From VAYN01 sp964540905 (GTDB taxonomy: Bacteria > Actinomycetota > Thermoleophilia > Solirubrobacterales > 70-9), in assembly GCA_964540905.1 (NCBI GenBank), contig CAZIOS010000032.1, positions 1 through 26,095 of the forward strand: DNA of 26,095 bases, read 5' to 3'. The notes under the pieces are model-generated. The model was given only the letters and a program-made list of their open reading frames with translations. It did not search any database and was not told where the DNA came from. Position numbers and translations under genes: made by a program. This document shows, one piece after another, positions 17,065 to 24,440 of this stretch. Each line of letters begins with the position of its first letter. Within the stretch, counting starts at the first letter, position 1.

Positions 17065-17181
17065 AAGGCCGGGGGTGCCCCTCCAGCGCAGCGGCGTCCC
17101 TGATTTTCGCAGTGCCCGTCGGCGAGAGACGCAGCGTTAACGGCGAAAATCCCAGCAAGCGGGTGGGGCACCCCTGGCCTT
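17065..17181. repeat. Palindromic element A, downstream of mraY
   Basis: The outer arms AAGGCCGGGGGTGCCCC (17065-17081) and GGGGCACCCCTGGCCTT (17165-17181) are complementary over 17 bp with one mismatch. The inner arms GATTTTCGC (17102-17110) and GCGAAAATC (17143-17151) are perfect, enclosing 32 bases. The core at 17090-17156 is nearly identical to element B at 21027-21095, including 21-, 11- and 22-base exact blocks. The outer arms differ between copies but remain paired, which argues for selection on structure. The element starts 11 bases after the mraY stop. No T-run follows, so it is not a classical terminator. Confidence 0.85.
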
Positions 17182-17191
17182 CCCCGCCCGC

Positions 17192-18166
17192 TCAGCGCCC
17201 GATCGACTGCTGGTAAAGCGTAAATCCGATCCCGCTGCAGACGGCAGCCACGATCCAGAACCGCAGCATGATCTTCGTCTCCGACCAAGCCATCATCTCG
17301 AAGTGATGGTGCAGCGGCGCCATCAGCAGCACCCGCCGCCGGAAGGTCTTGAAGGAGAAGACCTGGATCGCGACCGAGAGCGCCTCGATCACGAAGATGC
17401 CGCCGATGATGATCAGCAACACCTCGGTCTGGGTCATCACCGCCAGCGCCCCGATCGCCCCGCCCAAGCCGAGCGAGCCGGTGTCGCCCATGAAGATCGA
17501 GGCCGGGAAGGCGTTGAACCAGAGGAAGCCGATGCAGGCGCCGACCAGGCAGGCGGAGAGCAGGGCCAGGTTCTGCTGCTGGTTGGCGACGAAGGCGATC
17601 GCCGTGTAGGCGAGGAGGACGATCGCGCAGGAGCCGGCGGCGAGGCCGTCGAGGCCGTCGGTCAGGTTGACGCCGTTCGAGGTGCCGGCGATGACCAGGA
17701 AGACGAGGACGAAGTAGAGGACCGGGCCGAGGTCGACGCTGCCGCCGCCGATGCGGAAGTAGAGGATCGGCTCCAGCCCGACCTCGTGCCGCGCCACCCA
17801 CCAGAGGCCGAGCGCCAGGATCAGCTGGAAGAGCAGCTTCCAGCGCGCCGAGAGGCCGAGCGAGCGGCGTTTGACGATCTTGATGAAGTCGTCGGCGAAG
17901 CCGATCGCGGCGCAGCCCAGGGCGACGCCGAAGACGGCCAGGCTCTGGGCGTCGCGGTCGGAGAGGACCAGGTAGGGGACGCAGATCGCGGCGAAGATGA
18001 TCAGCCCGCCCATCGTCGGCGTGCCGGCCTTGGCGTGGTGCTCCTGCGGCCCGTCCTCGCGGATGTGCTGGCCGAACTCGCGCACCCGCAGGTACTCGAT
18101 GAACTTCGGGCCGAGGAAGATGCAGATCAGCATCGCCGCCATCCCGGCGATCAGCACTTCGCCCAT
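17192..18166 (-). CDS. mraY: Phospho-MurNAc-pentapeptide transferase MraY
   Basis: MraY joins phospho-MurNAc-pentapeptide to undecaprenyl phosphate, forming lipid I in the cytoplasmic membrane. The protein has 324 residues and about ten helices. GTPTMGG (48-54), the metal/active-site pair ADDFIK (91-96), NLTDGLDG (167-174), MGDTGS (226-231) and the HHHFE loop (286-290) are all intact. The ATG at 18166 shares one base with the murF stop (TGATG). It is the last gene of the murE-murF-mraY block. Palindrome A and a 324-base gap follow. Confidence 0.98.
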   Translation of the reverse strand: MGEVLIAGMAAMLICIFLGPKFIEYLRVREFGQHIREDGPQEHHAKAGTPTMGGLIIFAAICVPYLVLSDRDAQSLAVFGVALGCAAIGFADDFIKIVKRRSLGLSARWKLLFQLILALGLWWVARHEVGLEPILYFRIGGGSVDLGPVLYFVLVFLVIAGTSNGVNLTDGLDGLAAGSCAIVLLAYTAIAFVANQQQNLALLSACLVGACIGFLWFNAFPASIFMGDTGSLGLGGAIGALAVMTQTEVLLIIIGGIFVIEALSVAIQVFSFKTFRRRVLLMAPLHHHFEMMAWSETKIMLRFWIVAAVCSGIGFTLYQQSIGR

Positions 18167-19503
18167 CAGACCTGCTCCAGCAGCGCCGGCAGCGCCTCGG
18201 CGACGGCCTCGAGGCCGGCCGAGCGCGAGCCCTTGACCAGCACCGCGTCGCCGGGCTCCAGCAGCGCCGCCAGCAGCTCCGCCGCCTCGGCCGGGTCGGC
18301 GACGAGCTCGTCGGGGTCGTAGTCGCGGGACGGCAGCCCGACCCCGATCAGCAGGTCGGTGCCGGCGGCGCGGGCGTGGGCGCCGACCTCGCGGTGGTAG
18401 CCGGCGGCGCCGGGCCCGAGCTCGCCCATCTCGCCCAGCACGGCGACGCGGCGCGGCGCCTCGAGCGTCGCGAGATGGTCGAGCGCCGCTCGCATCGACA
18501 CCGGGTTGGCGTTGTAGCAGTCGTTCACGAGGACGATCCCGTCGCCGAGCTGCAGTCGCTCGCCACGGAAGCGGGAGAATCCTATGCCCGCAGCGCGGTC
18601 GGCCATCTCGGCCGGCGACGCGCCCAGCGCCACCCCGGCGCCGATCGCCGCCAGGGCGTTGGTCAGGTGGTGGGCCTCGACGAAGGGGAAATGGAAGCGC
18701 TGCTCCCCCAGCGGGGTCGCGATCAGCGCCTCGGTGACCCCCTCGGAGACGCTCGTCTCCAGCGCCGCGACATCGCCGCCGGGGCCGAAGCGCAGCAGCC
18801 GCGGCGCCCGCTCCAGGTGCGGCTCCAGCTCGCCCGCGGCGACCGGCACGACCGCGGTGCCGTCGGCCGGCAGCGAGTCCAGCACCTCGGCCTTGGCGGC
18901 GGCGATCGCGGCGACCGAGCCGAGCAGCTCGACGTGGACCGGGCCGACGTTGGTGATCACCGCCACCTCGGGCTCGGCGATCGCCGCCAGCTCGGCGATC
19001 TGGCCGGGGCCGCGCATCGCCATCTCCAGCACCAGCGTCTCGGTCTCGGCGGGGGCTTCGAGCACGGTCAGAGGCAGCCCGATCTCGGTGTTGAGGTTCT
19101 CGCGGTTGGCGTCGACGCGGCCGGGCAGGAGCGCCCGGGCGATGTCCTTGACCGAGGTCTTGCCGACCGAGCCGGTGACGCCGACGACACGGGCGCCGAG
19201 CGCCCGCCGCCAGGCCCGGGCCAGCGCCTGCAGCGCCACCAGCGGCTCGGCGACGGCGAAGACCCAGGCGCCGTCGAGGCCGGCGGCGCGCTCGGCGCCG
19301 ACCACCGCCCCCCAGGCCCCGGCCGCGATCGCCGCCGCGGCGAACTCGCCGCCGTCGCGGCGCTCGCCGCGCAGGCCGAAGAAGAGGTCGCCGGAGCCGC
19401 TGGCGCCGGAGTCGATCGTCGCCCGCCGCGGCGGTCCGTCCTCCCCCTCCGCCACCACCTCGGCCCCGAGCGCCGCCGCGATCTCCGCCGCCGTCAGCCT
19501 CAC
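18166..19503 (-). CDS. murF: UDP-N-acetylmuramoyl-tripeptide--D-alanyl-D-alanine ligase MurF
   Basis: MurF adds D-Ala-D-Ala to complete the UDP-MurNAc-pentapeptide. The 445-residue protein begins MRLTAAEIAAALGAEVV. DLFFGLRGERRDGGEF (39-54) is the N-terminal substrate domain. GSVGKTS (111-117) is the ATP loop, with the serine typical of MurF. ENLNTEIGLPLTVL, EMAMRGPGQI, NDCYNANPVSM and LGEMGELG are further signatures. The GTG start at 19503 overlaps the murE stop (GTGA). An open frame runs on upstream through murE but lacks homology. Confidence 0.97.
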   Translation of the reverse strand: MRLTAAEIAAALGAEVVAEGEDGPPRRATIDSGASGSGDLFFGLRGERRDGGEFAAAAIAAGAWGAVVGAERAAGLDGAWVFAVAEPLVALQALARAWRRALGARVVGVTGSVGKTSVKDIARALLPGRVDANRENLNTEIGLPLTVLEAPAETETLVLEMAMRGPGQIAELAAIAEPEVAVITNVGPVHVELLGSVAAIAAAKAEVLDSLPADGTAVVPVAAGELEPHLERAPRLLRFGPGGDVAALETSVSEGVTEALIATPLGEQRFHFPFVEAHHLTNALAAIGAGVALGASPAEMADRAAGIGFSRFRGERLQLGDGIVLVNDCYNANPVSMRAALDHLATLEAPRRVAVLGEMGELGPGAAGYHREVGAHARAAGTDLLIGVGLPSRDYDPDELVADPAEAAELLAALLEPGDAVLVKGSRSAGLEAVAEALPALLEQV

Positions 19504-20984
19504 GCCGGGTTGCCCAGCTTCCGCAGCTCGGCGCCGGCCACCTCGCGGTCGTCGAAGGGGACCTTGCGCCCGTCGGCGAACTCCTGGCCCTGCTCGTGCC
19601 CCTTGCCGGCGATGACGACGGTGTCGCCGGGCTCGGCCCGCGCCAGCGCCAGCGCGATCGCGGCGCGGCGGTCGACCTCGATCTCGACCTCGGCGCCGGG
19701 GTCGGCGCCGGCGGCGACCTCGGCGACGATCGCCTCCGGGTCCTCGGAGCGGGGGTTGTCGGAGGTGACGACGGCGAGGTCGGAGAGCTCGGTCCCGGCC
19801 CGCCCCATCTTCGGCCGCTTGTCGCGGTCGCGGTCGCCGCCGGCGCCGAAGACGGCGATCAGCCGCCCAGCGGTGATCCGCCGCGCCGCCCGCAGCACGT
19901 TCTGCAGCGAGTCGGGAGTGTGGGCGTAGTCGACCAGGACGGCGAAGCCCTGGCCCTCGTCGACCGGCTCGAAGCGGCCCGGCACCCGCGCCGCCCGGGC
20001 GAGGCCGCCGGCCGCGGACTCGGGCGGCAGCCCCAGCGCCGCGGCGGCGGCGAAGGCGCCGAGCGCGTTGGCGACGTTGAAGTGGCCGGGGATGCCGGTG
20101 CGGACCGCCGTCTCCCCGGCCGGGCCGGTGACCACGAACTCGGCGCCGGCGGCGTCGAAGCGGACCTCGCGGGCGGCGTAGTCGGCCTCGCCGCCCTCGG
20201 CGGAGAAGGTGACGCACTCGAATTCCTCCGCGAGGCGGCGGCCGTAGGGGTCGTCGACGTTGACGATCGCGGTCCCCGGGCCGGCCGCGAAGAGGCCGCG
20301 CTTGGCGAGGAAGTAGTCCTCCATGTCGGCGTGGAAGTCGAGGTGGTCCTGGGTGAGGTTGGTGAACAGCGCCAGCTCGAAGTGGATCGCGTCGGCGCGG
20401 TGCAGCGCCAGGGCGTGCGAGGAGACCTCCATCACGCAGGCGCGGTCGCCGGCCTCGAGCATGCGGCGGAAGCTCGCCTGCAGCTCGATCGCCTCCGGCG
20501 TCGTCCGCTCGACCGCCTCCTCGACCCCGCCGACCACCTGCTTCACCGTCCCCAGCAGCCCGCAGGAGACCCCCGCCGCCTCGAGGATCTCGCGGATCAA
20601 AAAGGCCGTCGTCGTCTTCCCGTTCGTCCCCGTCACCCCGACCACCCGCAGCTTCCCCGTCGGCTCCCCCCAGAACCGCGCCGCCAAAGGCGCCATCGCC
20701 GCCCTGGCGTCCGCCACCACCACCTGCGCCACCCCCACCTCCAACTCCCGCTCCACCACCAGCGCCGAGGCCCCAGCCTCCACAGCCATCAGCGCGAACT
20801 CATGCCCATCCACCTTCTCCCCCGGCACACAGAAGAACAGCGTCCCCGGCCCGACTTTCCGGCTGTCGTAAGCGAGATCGGCCACCTCCACCGACCCATC
20901 GCCAACGATCCGAAGCACCTCTGCTCCCGTCCCGGCGCCACCTTCACGCGCACCGGCTTCCGCCACAAGCTCGTCCAGCCTCAT
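19500..20984 (-). CDS. murE: UDP-MurNAc-L-Ala-D-Glu--meso-diaminopimelate ligase MurE
   Basis: MurE adds the third stem residue. The 494-residue protein has DSRKVGPGTLFF (40-51), the ATP loop GTNGKTTT (119-126), the carbamylated-lysine region YFLAKRG (224-230) and DYAHTPDSL (352-360). DNPR (409-412) is the motif that selects meso-diaminopimelate rather than lysine. The start is ATG 20984. TAGACT lies 9 bases before it, and palindrome B ends 25 bases upstream, so a transcription unit probably begins here. The first 150 or so codons strongly favour G-ending codons (GTG, GGG, GCG, ACG), whereas the rest prefer C-ending ones. Confidence 0.97.
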   Translation of the reverse strand: MRLDELVAEAGAREGGAGTGAEVLRIVGDGSVEVADLAYDSRKVGPGTLFFCVPGEKVDGHEFALMAVEAGASALVVERELEVGVAQVVVADARAAMAPLAARFWGEPTGKLRVVGVTGTNGKTTTAFLIREILEAAGVSCGLLGTVKQVVGGVEEAVERTTPEAIELQASFRRMLEAGDRACVMEVSSHALALHRADAIHFELALFTNLTQDHLDFHADMEDYFLAKRGLFAAGPGTAIVNVDDPYGRRLAEEFECVTFSAEGGEADYAAREVRFDAAGAEFVVTGPAGETAVRTGIPGHFNVANALGAFAAAAALGLPPESAAGGLARAARVPGRFEPVDEGQGFAVLVDYAHTPDSLQNVLRAARRITAGRLIAVFGAGGDRDRDKRPKMGRAGTELSDLAVVTSDNPRSEDPEAIVAEVAAGADPGAEVEIEVDRRAAIALALARAEPGDTVVIAGKGHEQGQEFADGRKVPFDDREVAGAELRKLGNPA

Positions 20985-20993
20985 AGTTCCCGC

Positions 20994-20999
20994 AGTCTA
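20994..20999 (-). promoter_or_regulatory. Candidate -10 hexamer TAGACT for murE
   Basis: TAGACT on the minus strand, 9 bases before ATG 20984. CCCCGGCCTAGACT (21007-20994) is identical to the sequence upstream of the MFS start. The -35 position would fall in the arm of palindrome B and shows no TTGACA match. Confidence 0.45.
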
Positions 21000-21009
21000 G
21001 GCCGGGGAT

Positions 21010-21114
21010 CGGGTGCCCCTCTCATGAGCGGCGTCCCTGATTTTCGCGGCGGCGCACTCGGCGAGAGAAGCATCGTTAACGGCGAAAATCCCAGCGAAAT
21101 GAGAGGGGCACCCG
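21010..21114. repeat. Palindromic element B, between ftsI and murE
   Basis: The outer arms CGGGTGCCCCTCTCAT (21010-21025) and ATGAGAGGGGCACCCG (21099-21114) are a perfect 16-bp inverted repeat. The inner arms GATTTTCGC (21039-21047) and GCGAAAATC (21082-21090) enclose 34 bases that contain TCGGCGAGAGA and CGTTAACG. The core matches element A at 17090-17156. The element begins 33 bases after the ftsI stop and ends 25 bases before murE. No T-run flanks it on either strand. Possible roles are a REP-like repeat, a transcript-end stabiliser or a structured RNA. Confidence 0.9.
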
Positions 21115-21147
21115 GTCGCCGGCCTACGCCGCGAACCCAAAGAGCCC

Positions 21148-22800
21148 CTATTCCGGCGCCACCCCGAGATAAGGCAAAGCAAACGCCGCGATCTTGCCAA
21201 ACGCCGGCGCCGCCACCGACCCCCCGTAGATTTCCCCCTGCGGCTGATTCACGATCACCGCCGCCAGCAGCTTCGGATCCTGCGCCGGCGCAAACCCGAT
21301 GAAGGACGCCACGAACTTGGTTTCCGAGTACCCCCCGTCTTCGGCCACCTGCGCCGTCCCCGTCTTCCCCGCCAGCTGATAGCCGGGCACGCTGACCTCG
21401 GAGGCGGTGCCGCCGGCGGCCAGCACCCCCTCGAGCATTTCCCGCACCTGCGCCGCGACCTCGGGCTTGATCACCCGGTGGCCCTTCGGCTCCGCGATCT
21501 TTTCTTCGCCGACCCGCTCGATCAGCTGCGGCGGCCGCAGGATGCCGCCGTCGGCGATCGCCGTGTAGCCGGCGACCATCTGCATCGGCGTCACCGCGAC
21601 GCCCTGGCCGATTGGCAGGTTGCCCATCGTCGAGCCGGAGTAGTCGGCGAGCTTCGGCACGATCCCGCTCTGTTCGCCCGGGAAGCGCAGGCCGGTGCCG
21701 CGGCCGAAGCCGAAGCGGTCGATCCACTTGCTGAATTTTTCCGCCCCCAGCCGCAGCCCGATCGTGACCGCGCCGACGTTGGAGGAGCGGGCGAGGATCT
21801 GGGCGACGCTCATCGTTTCCGTCCCCCGCGGCTCGGCGTCTTCGATCGTGCGGTCGGCGACCTGGATCGTCGGCGGCAGGGTGAAGGTCGTCTCCGGGGT
21901 CACCAGTTTTTCTTCCAGCGCCGCCGAGACCGTGAACGCCTTGAAAGTCGAGCCCGGTTCGTAGTTGAGCCCGGTCGCCTTGTTCATCAGGTCTTCGGGG
22001 CTGGCTTCCGAGAGGTCGTTGGGGTCGACCGGCGGCCAGTTCGCCATCGCCAGCACCTGCGAGCTCTGCGGTTCGACCACGATCGCGGTCGCGTTCAGCG
22101 GCGCGTAGGTTTCGCCGACTTCGGCCAGCACCCGTTCGGTCTTCTCCTGGATCAACGGGTCGAGGGTGAGCTGGACGTCTTCGCCGTCGCTCGCTTCTTT
22201 CACCGTTTCCAGCTTGATCGGCTCGCCGAGCGCGTCGCGGACGATCCGGCGTTCGCCGTCGCTGCCCTTGAGGACTTCTTCCTCGCCCGCCTCGAGCCCG
22301 TTCAGGCCCTGGTTTTCGGAGCCGACGGAGCCGATCACCTGACCCGCCATTTCGCCCTGCGGGTAGCTGCGGCGGCTGTCCGGCAGCTCGCCGATCCCTT
22401 CGATTTCCAACCGTTCGACCCGGCTGGCGACCGGGATCGTGACTTTGTGGGCGAGGTAGGAGAAGCCGGATTCGGCGGTCAGGCTTTCCAGCACTTCGGC
22501 CTTCGGCAGGTCGAGGATCGGCGCCAGCCTCGCCGCCGCCTGGGGCGGGTTCTTGACCTGGTAGGGCGTGGCGTAGATCGTCGCCGCGTCTTCGGAGACG
22601 GCGAGCGCGTTGCCGCGGCGGTCGAGCAGGCTGCCGCGCAGGCCGGGCACGATGACGCTCTCGGTCTGCTGCGAAATCGCCTCCGAGGAGAGCTGGGCGC
22701 CCTGCACCCCCTGCAGCCAGAAGGCGCGGCCGACGATGACGAGGAAGCAGATCAGGAAGGCGGCGAAGAGAAGGCCGATCCGGCGCTCGATCAAGCGCAT
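21148..22800 (-). CDS. ftsI: Septal transpeptidase FtsI (class B PBP, PBP3)
   Basis: FtsI crosslinks septal peptidoglycan as the partner of FtsW. The 550-residue protein has a short cytoplasmic N-terminus and one membrane anchor (about 8-28). A PBP dimerisation domain opens at RGSLLDRRGNALAVS (55-69). The transpeptidase motifs are STFK (284-287, nucleophile S284), SSN (339-341) and KTGT (479-482). There is no PASTA domain. The start ATG 22800 is 12 bases after the ftsL stop. The gene uses GAA for glutamate far more than its neighbours, and its last 60 or so codons favour G-ending codons. Palindrome B follows the stop. Confidence 0.97.
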   Translation of the reverse strand: MRLIERRIGLLFAAFLICFLVIVGRAFWLQGVQGAQLSSEAISQQTESVIVPGLRGSLLDRRGNALAVSEDAATIYATPYQVKNPPQAAARLAPILDLPKAEVLESLTAESGFSYLAHKVTIPVASRVERLEIEGIGELPDSRRSYPQGEMAGQVIGSVGSENQGLNGLEAGEEEVLKGSDGERRIVRDALGEPIKLETVKEASDGEDVQLTLDPLIQEKTERVLAEVGETYAPLNATAIVVEPQSSQVLAMANWPPVDPNDLSEASPEDLMNKATGLNYEPGSTFKAFTVSAALEEKLVTPETTFTLPPTIQVADRTIEDAEPRGTETMSVAQILARSSNVGAVTIGLRLGAEKFSKWIDRFGFGRGTGLRFPGEQSGIVPKLADYSGSTMGNLPIGQGVAVTPMQMVAGYTAIADGGILRPPQLIERVGEEKIAEPKGHRVIKPEVAAQVREMLEGVLAAGGTASEVSVPGYQLAGKTGTAQVAEDGGYSETKFVASFIGFAPAQDPKLLAAVIVNQPQGEIYGGSVAAPAFGKIAAFALPYLGVAPE

Positions 22801-22812
22801 CCGCGCCCGCCC

Positions 22813-23412
22813 CTAGCCGGCGCCGGCGAGGCGCTGGGCCGCCGTGGCGACGTCGTCGGGGCTGGCCTTGACGAAGTCGATCGTGTCGCTGGCGGGCATC
22901 ACCAGGCCCTGTGCGGCCGCCGCGCGGCGGACCTGGCCGATGCCGGAGGTGCGAGCGTCGCGGCCGCGCAGCACCCCGTTCTCCTGTTCGAGTGCCTGGA
23001 TGTTTTCGTCGATCTTGCCGGAGGAGGCGGCGAAGCTGAGGGTGACGACGTTGAGGGCGACGATCCCGACCAGCAGCAGACCGAGCACCCCGATCCAGGC
23101 CCGGCCGCGGGTCATCCGCACGACCAGGCCGGAGTCCGGCAGCTGGCGCACGGCGACGGCGGTGCGGCCGACCGCGAGTGGGATCAGCTGGCCGTTGACG
23201 CGTTTCGTCCTCGGTGCCGCTCGGCGCGGCGAGCGCGTCGGGGCTTTGCGAGCGGGAGCCTTGCGGGCCGGCGCCGGCGCGGCGACGGCGCGAGCGCGCG
23301 GCTTTGGCCGGTGGCGGACCGGCCGCGAGGGCGCGGCTTTCCCCGGCGGCGGGCTGGTGCGCGAGGGCGGCGGGGCCGGCGCGGCCCTGCGAGCGGGGGC
23401 GGCGACGGCCAT
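22813..23412 (-). CDS. ftsL: FtsL-like bitopic division protein with long basic cytoplasmic tail
   Basis: FtsL is a small septal protein that helps activate FtsWI with FtsQ and FtsB. The 199-residue product has a cytoplasmic N-terminus of about 100 residues, very rich in Pro, Ala, Arg and Lys. One membrane helix follows (about 105-128, WIGVLGLLLVGIVALNVVTL). An extracytoplasmic coiled-coil-like segment (GKIDENIQALEQENGVLRG, 132-150) leads into RAAAAQGLVMP. The family is poorly conserved, so the call rests on topology and on the slot between rsmH and ftsI. The ATG at 23412 shares one base with the rsmH stop (TGATG). Confidence 0.85.
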   Translation of the reverse strand: MAVAAPARRAAPAPPPSRTSPPPGKAAPSRPVRHRPKPRARAVAAPAPARKAPARKAPTRSPRRAAPRTKRVNGQLIPLAVGRTAVAVRQLPDSGLVVRMTRGRAWIGVLGLLLVGIVALNVVTLSFAASSGKIDENIQALEQENGVLRGRDARTSGIGQVRRAAAAQGLVMPASDTIDFVKASPDDVATAAQRLAGAG

Positions 23413-24440
23413 CAGCCGGCCTCCCCGATTGCCGGCTCGGCGGCGATCTTCAGCGCCACCCGCAGGTGGGCCGAGCGCGAGCGTGGGTTGGCGGCGACCT
23501 CCTCGGGCCCGGGCGCGACCGCGCGCCGGGTCAGCAGCTCCGCCTCGGGCTCGTGGCCGCAGACGCAGACCGGCAGCTCCGGCGGGCAGACGCAGCCGCG
23601 CGCCCTCTCGGCCAGGAACCGCTTCACCGGCCGGTCCTCGAGCGAGTGGAAGGAGATCGCGCCGAAGCGGCCGCCGTCGGCGAGCAGGTCCCAGGCCAGC
23701 GGCAGCGACTCCTCGAGGCAGTCGAGCTCGCCGTTGACGGCGATCCGGATCGCCTGGAAGCTGCGCTTGGCCGGGTGGCCGCCGCCGAAGCGGGCCGCGG
23801 TCGGCATCCCGGCCTTGATCGCGGTGACCAGCTCGGAGGTGGTCGCGAGCGGGCGGCGGCGGACGATCTCGCGGGCGATGCCGCCGGCGTAGCGCTCCTC
23901 GCCGAAGCGGCGCAGGACCTGGGCGATCCGCGCCTCCGGCCACTCGTTGAGGAGGTCGGCGGCGTCGAACTCCTGGCGCGTGTCCATGCGCATGTCGAGC
24001 GGCGCGTCGTAGGCGTAGGAGAAGCCCCGCTCCCAGGCGTCGACCTGCATCGAGGACATTCCGAGGTCCATGTAGATCATCTCTGGGCGTATGCCTTCGC
24101 CGCCCAGGGTGCGCAACCCTGCCGCGAAGTCGGCGCCGATGAAGCGGGTCCGGCAGGGCGCCTCGGCGGCGAACTCGGCGAAACGGGCGGCGGCGGCGGG
24201 GTCGCGGTCGATCCCGATCAGCATCCCCCGCGAGCCCAGGTGGGCGGCGACGCGGCGGGCGTGGCCACCGGCGCCGAAGGTGCAGTCGACGGCGACCTGG
24301 CCCGGCTCGGGGGCCAGCAGCGAGGTCAGCTCCGGCGCCAGCACCGGCAGGTGCTCGCTCATCGGCACGATCGCCCCGGCCGGCCGCGGGTCGTGGCTGT
24401 AGGAGGTTGGGGTTCGGGCGGCATTGAGTCTCATCGTCAC
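23412..24440 (-). CDS. rsmH: 16S rRNA (cytosine-1402-N4)-methyltransferase RsmH
   Basis: RsmH (MraW) methylates N4 of C1402 in 16S rRNA using SAM. The protein has up to 342 residues. EHLPVLAPEL starts the homology. CTFGAGGHARRV is the SAM loop, MDLGMSSMQVD the motif IV region, and ISFHSLEDRPVKRF the C-terminal signature. GCVCPPELPVCVCGHEP is the usual cysteine-bearing loop. GTG 24440 overlaps the mraZ stop (GTGA) and is preferred on linkage. It adds about 26 residues ahead of the usual N-terminus, so ATG 24362 is a possible alternative. Confidence 0.96.
   Translation of the reverse strand: MTMRLNAARTPTSYSHDPRPAGAIVPMSEHLPVLAPELTSLLAPEPGQVAVDCTFGAGGHARRVAAHLGSRGMLIGIDRDPAAAARFAEFAAEAPCRTRFIGADFAAGLRTLGGEGIRPEMIYMDLGMSSMQVDAWERGFSYAYDAPLDMRMDTRQEFDAADLLNEWPEARIAQVLRRFGEERYAGGIAREIVRRRPLATTSELVTAIKAGMPTAARFGGGHPAKRSFQAIRIAVNGELDCLEESLPLAWDLLADGGRFGAISFHSLEDRPVKRFLAERARGCVCPPELPVCVCGHEPEAELLTRRAVAPGPEEVAANPRSRSAHLRVALKIAAEPAIGEAG

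Larger units (their letters stand above)
16868..17191. other. 324-base gap between mraY and the hydrolase gene
   Basis: I see no convincing gene on either strand. The half nearest mraY (17065-17181) is filled by palindromic element A. The other half (16868-17064) is GC-rich and featureless apart from a short CTCGCC/GGCGAG dyad near 16908 and a CGAAGCGAT/CGAAGC tandem near 17035. A TAGCCT hexamer lies next to the hydrolase start. Confidence 0.5.

Noticed and set aside
17065..17181. Palindrome A as a classical intrinsic terminator
   Set aside because: The stem is strong, but no T-run follows on either strand, and the conserved core is much longer than a terminator needs.
21478..23892. 804-residue plus-strand ORF opposite ftsI and ftsL
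   Set aside because: Composition is Arg/Asp/Val/Gly-rich without domain signals. The minus strand encodes FtsI with all three transpeptidase motifs.
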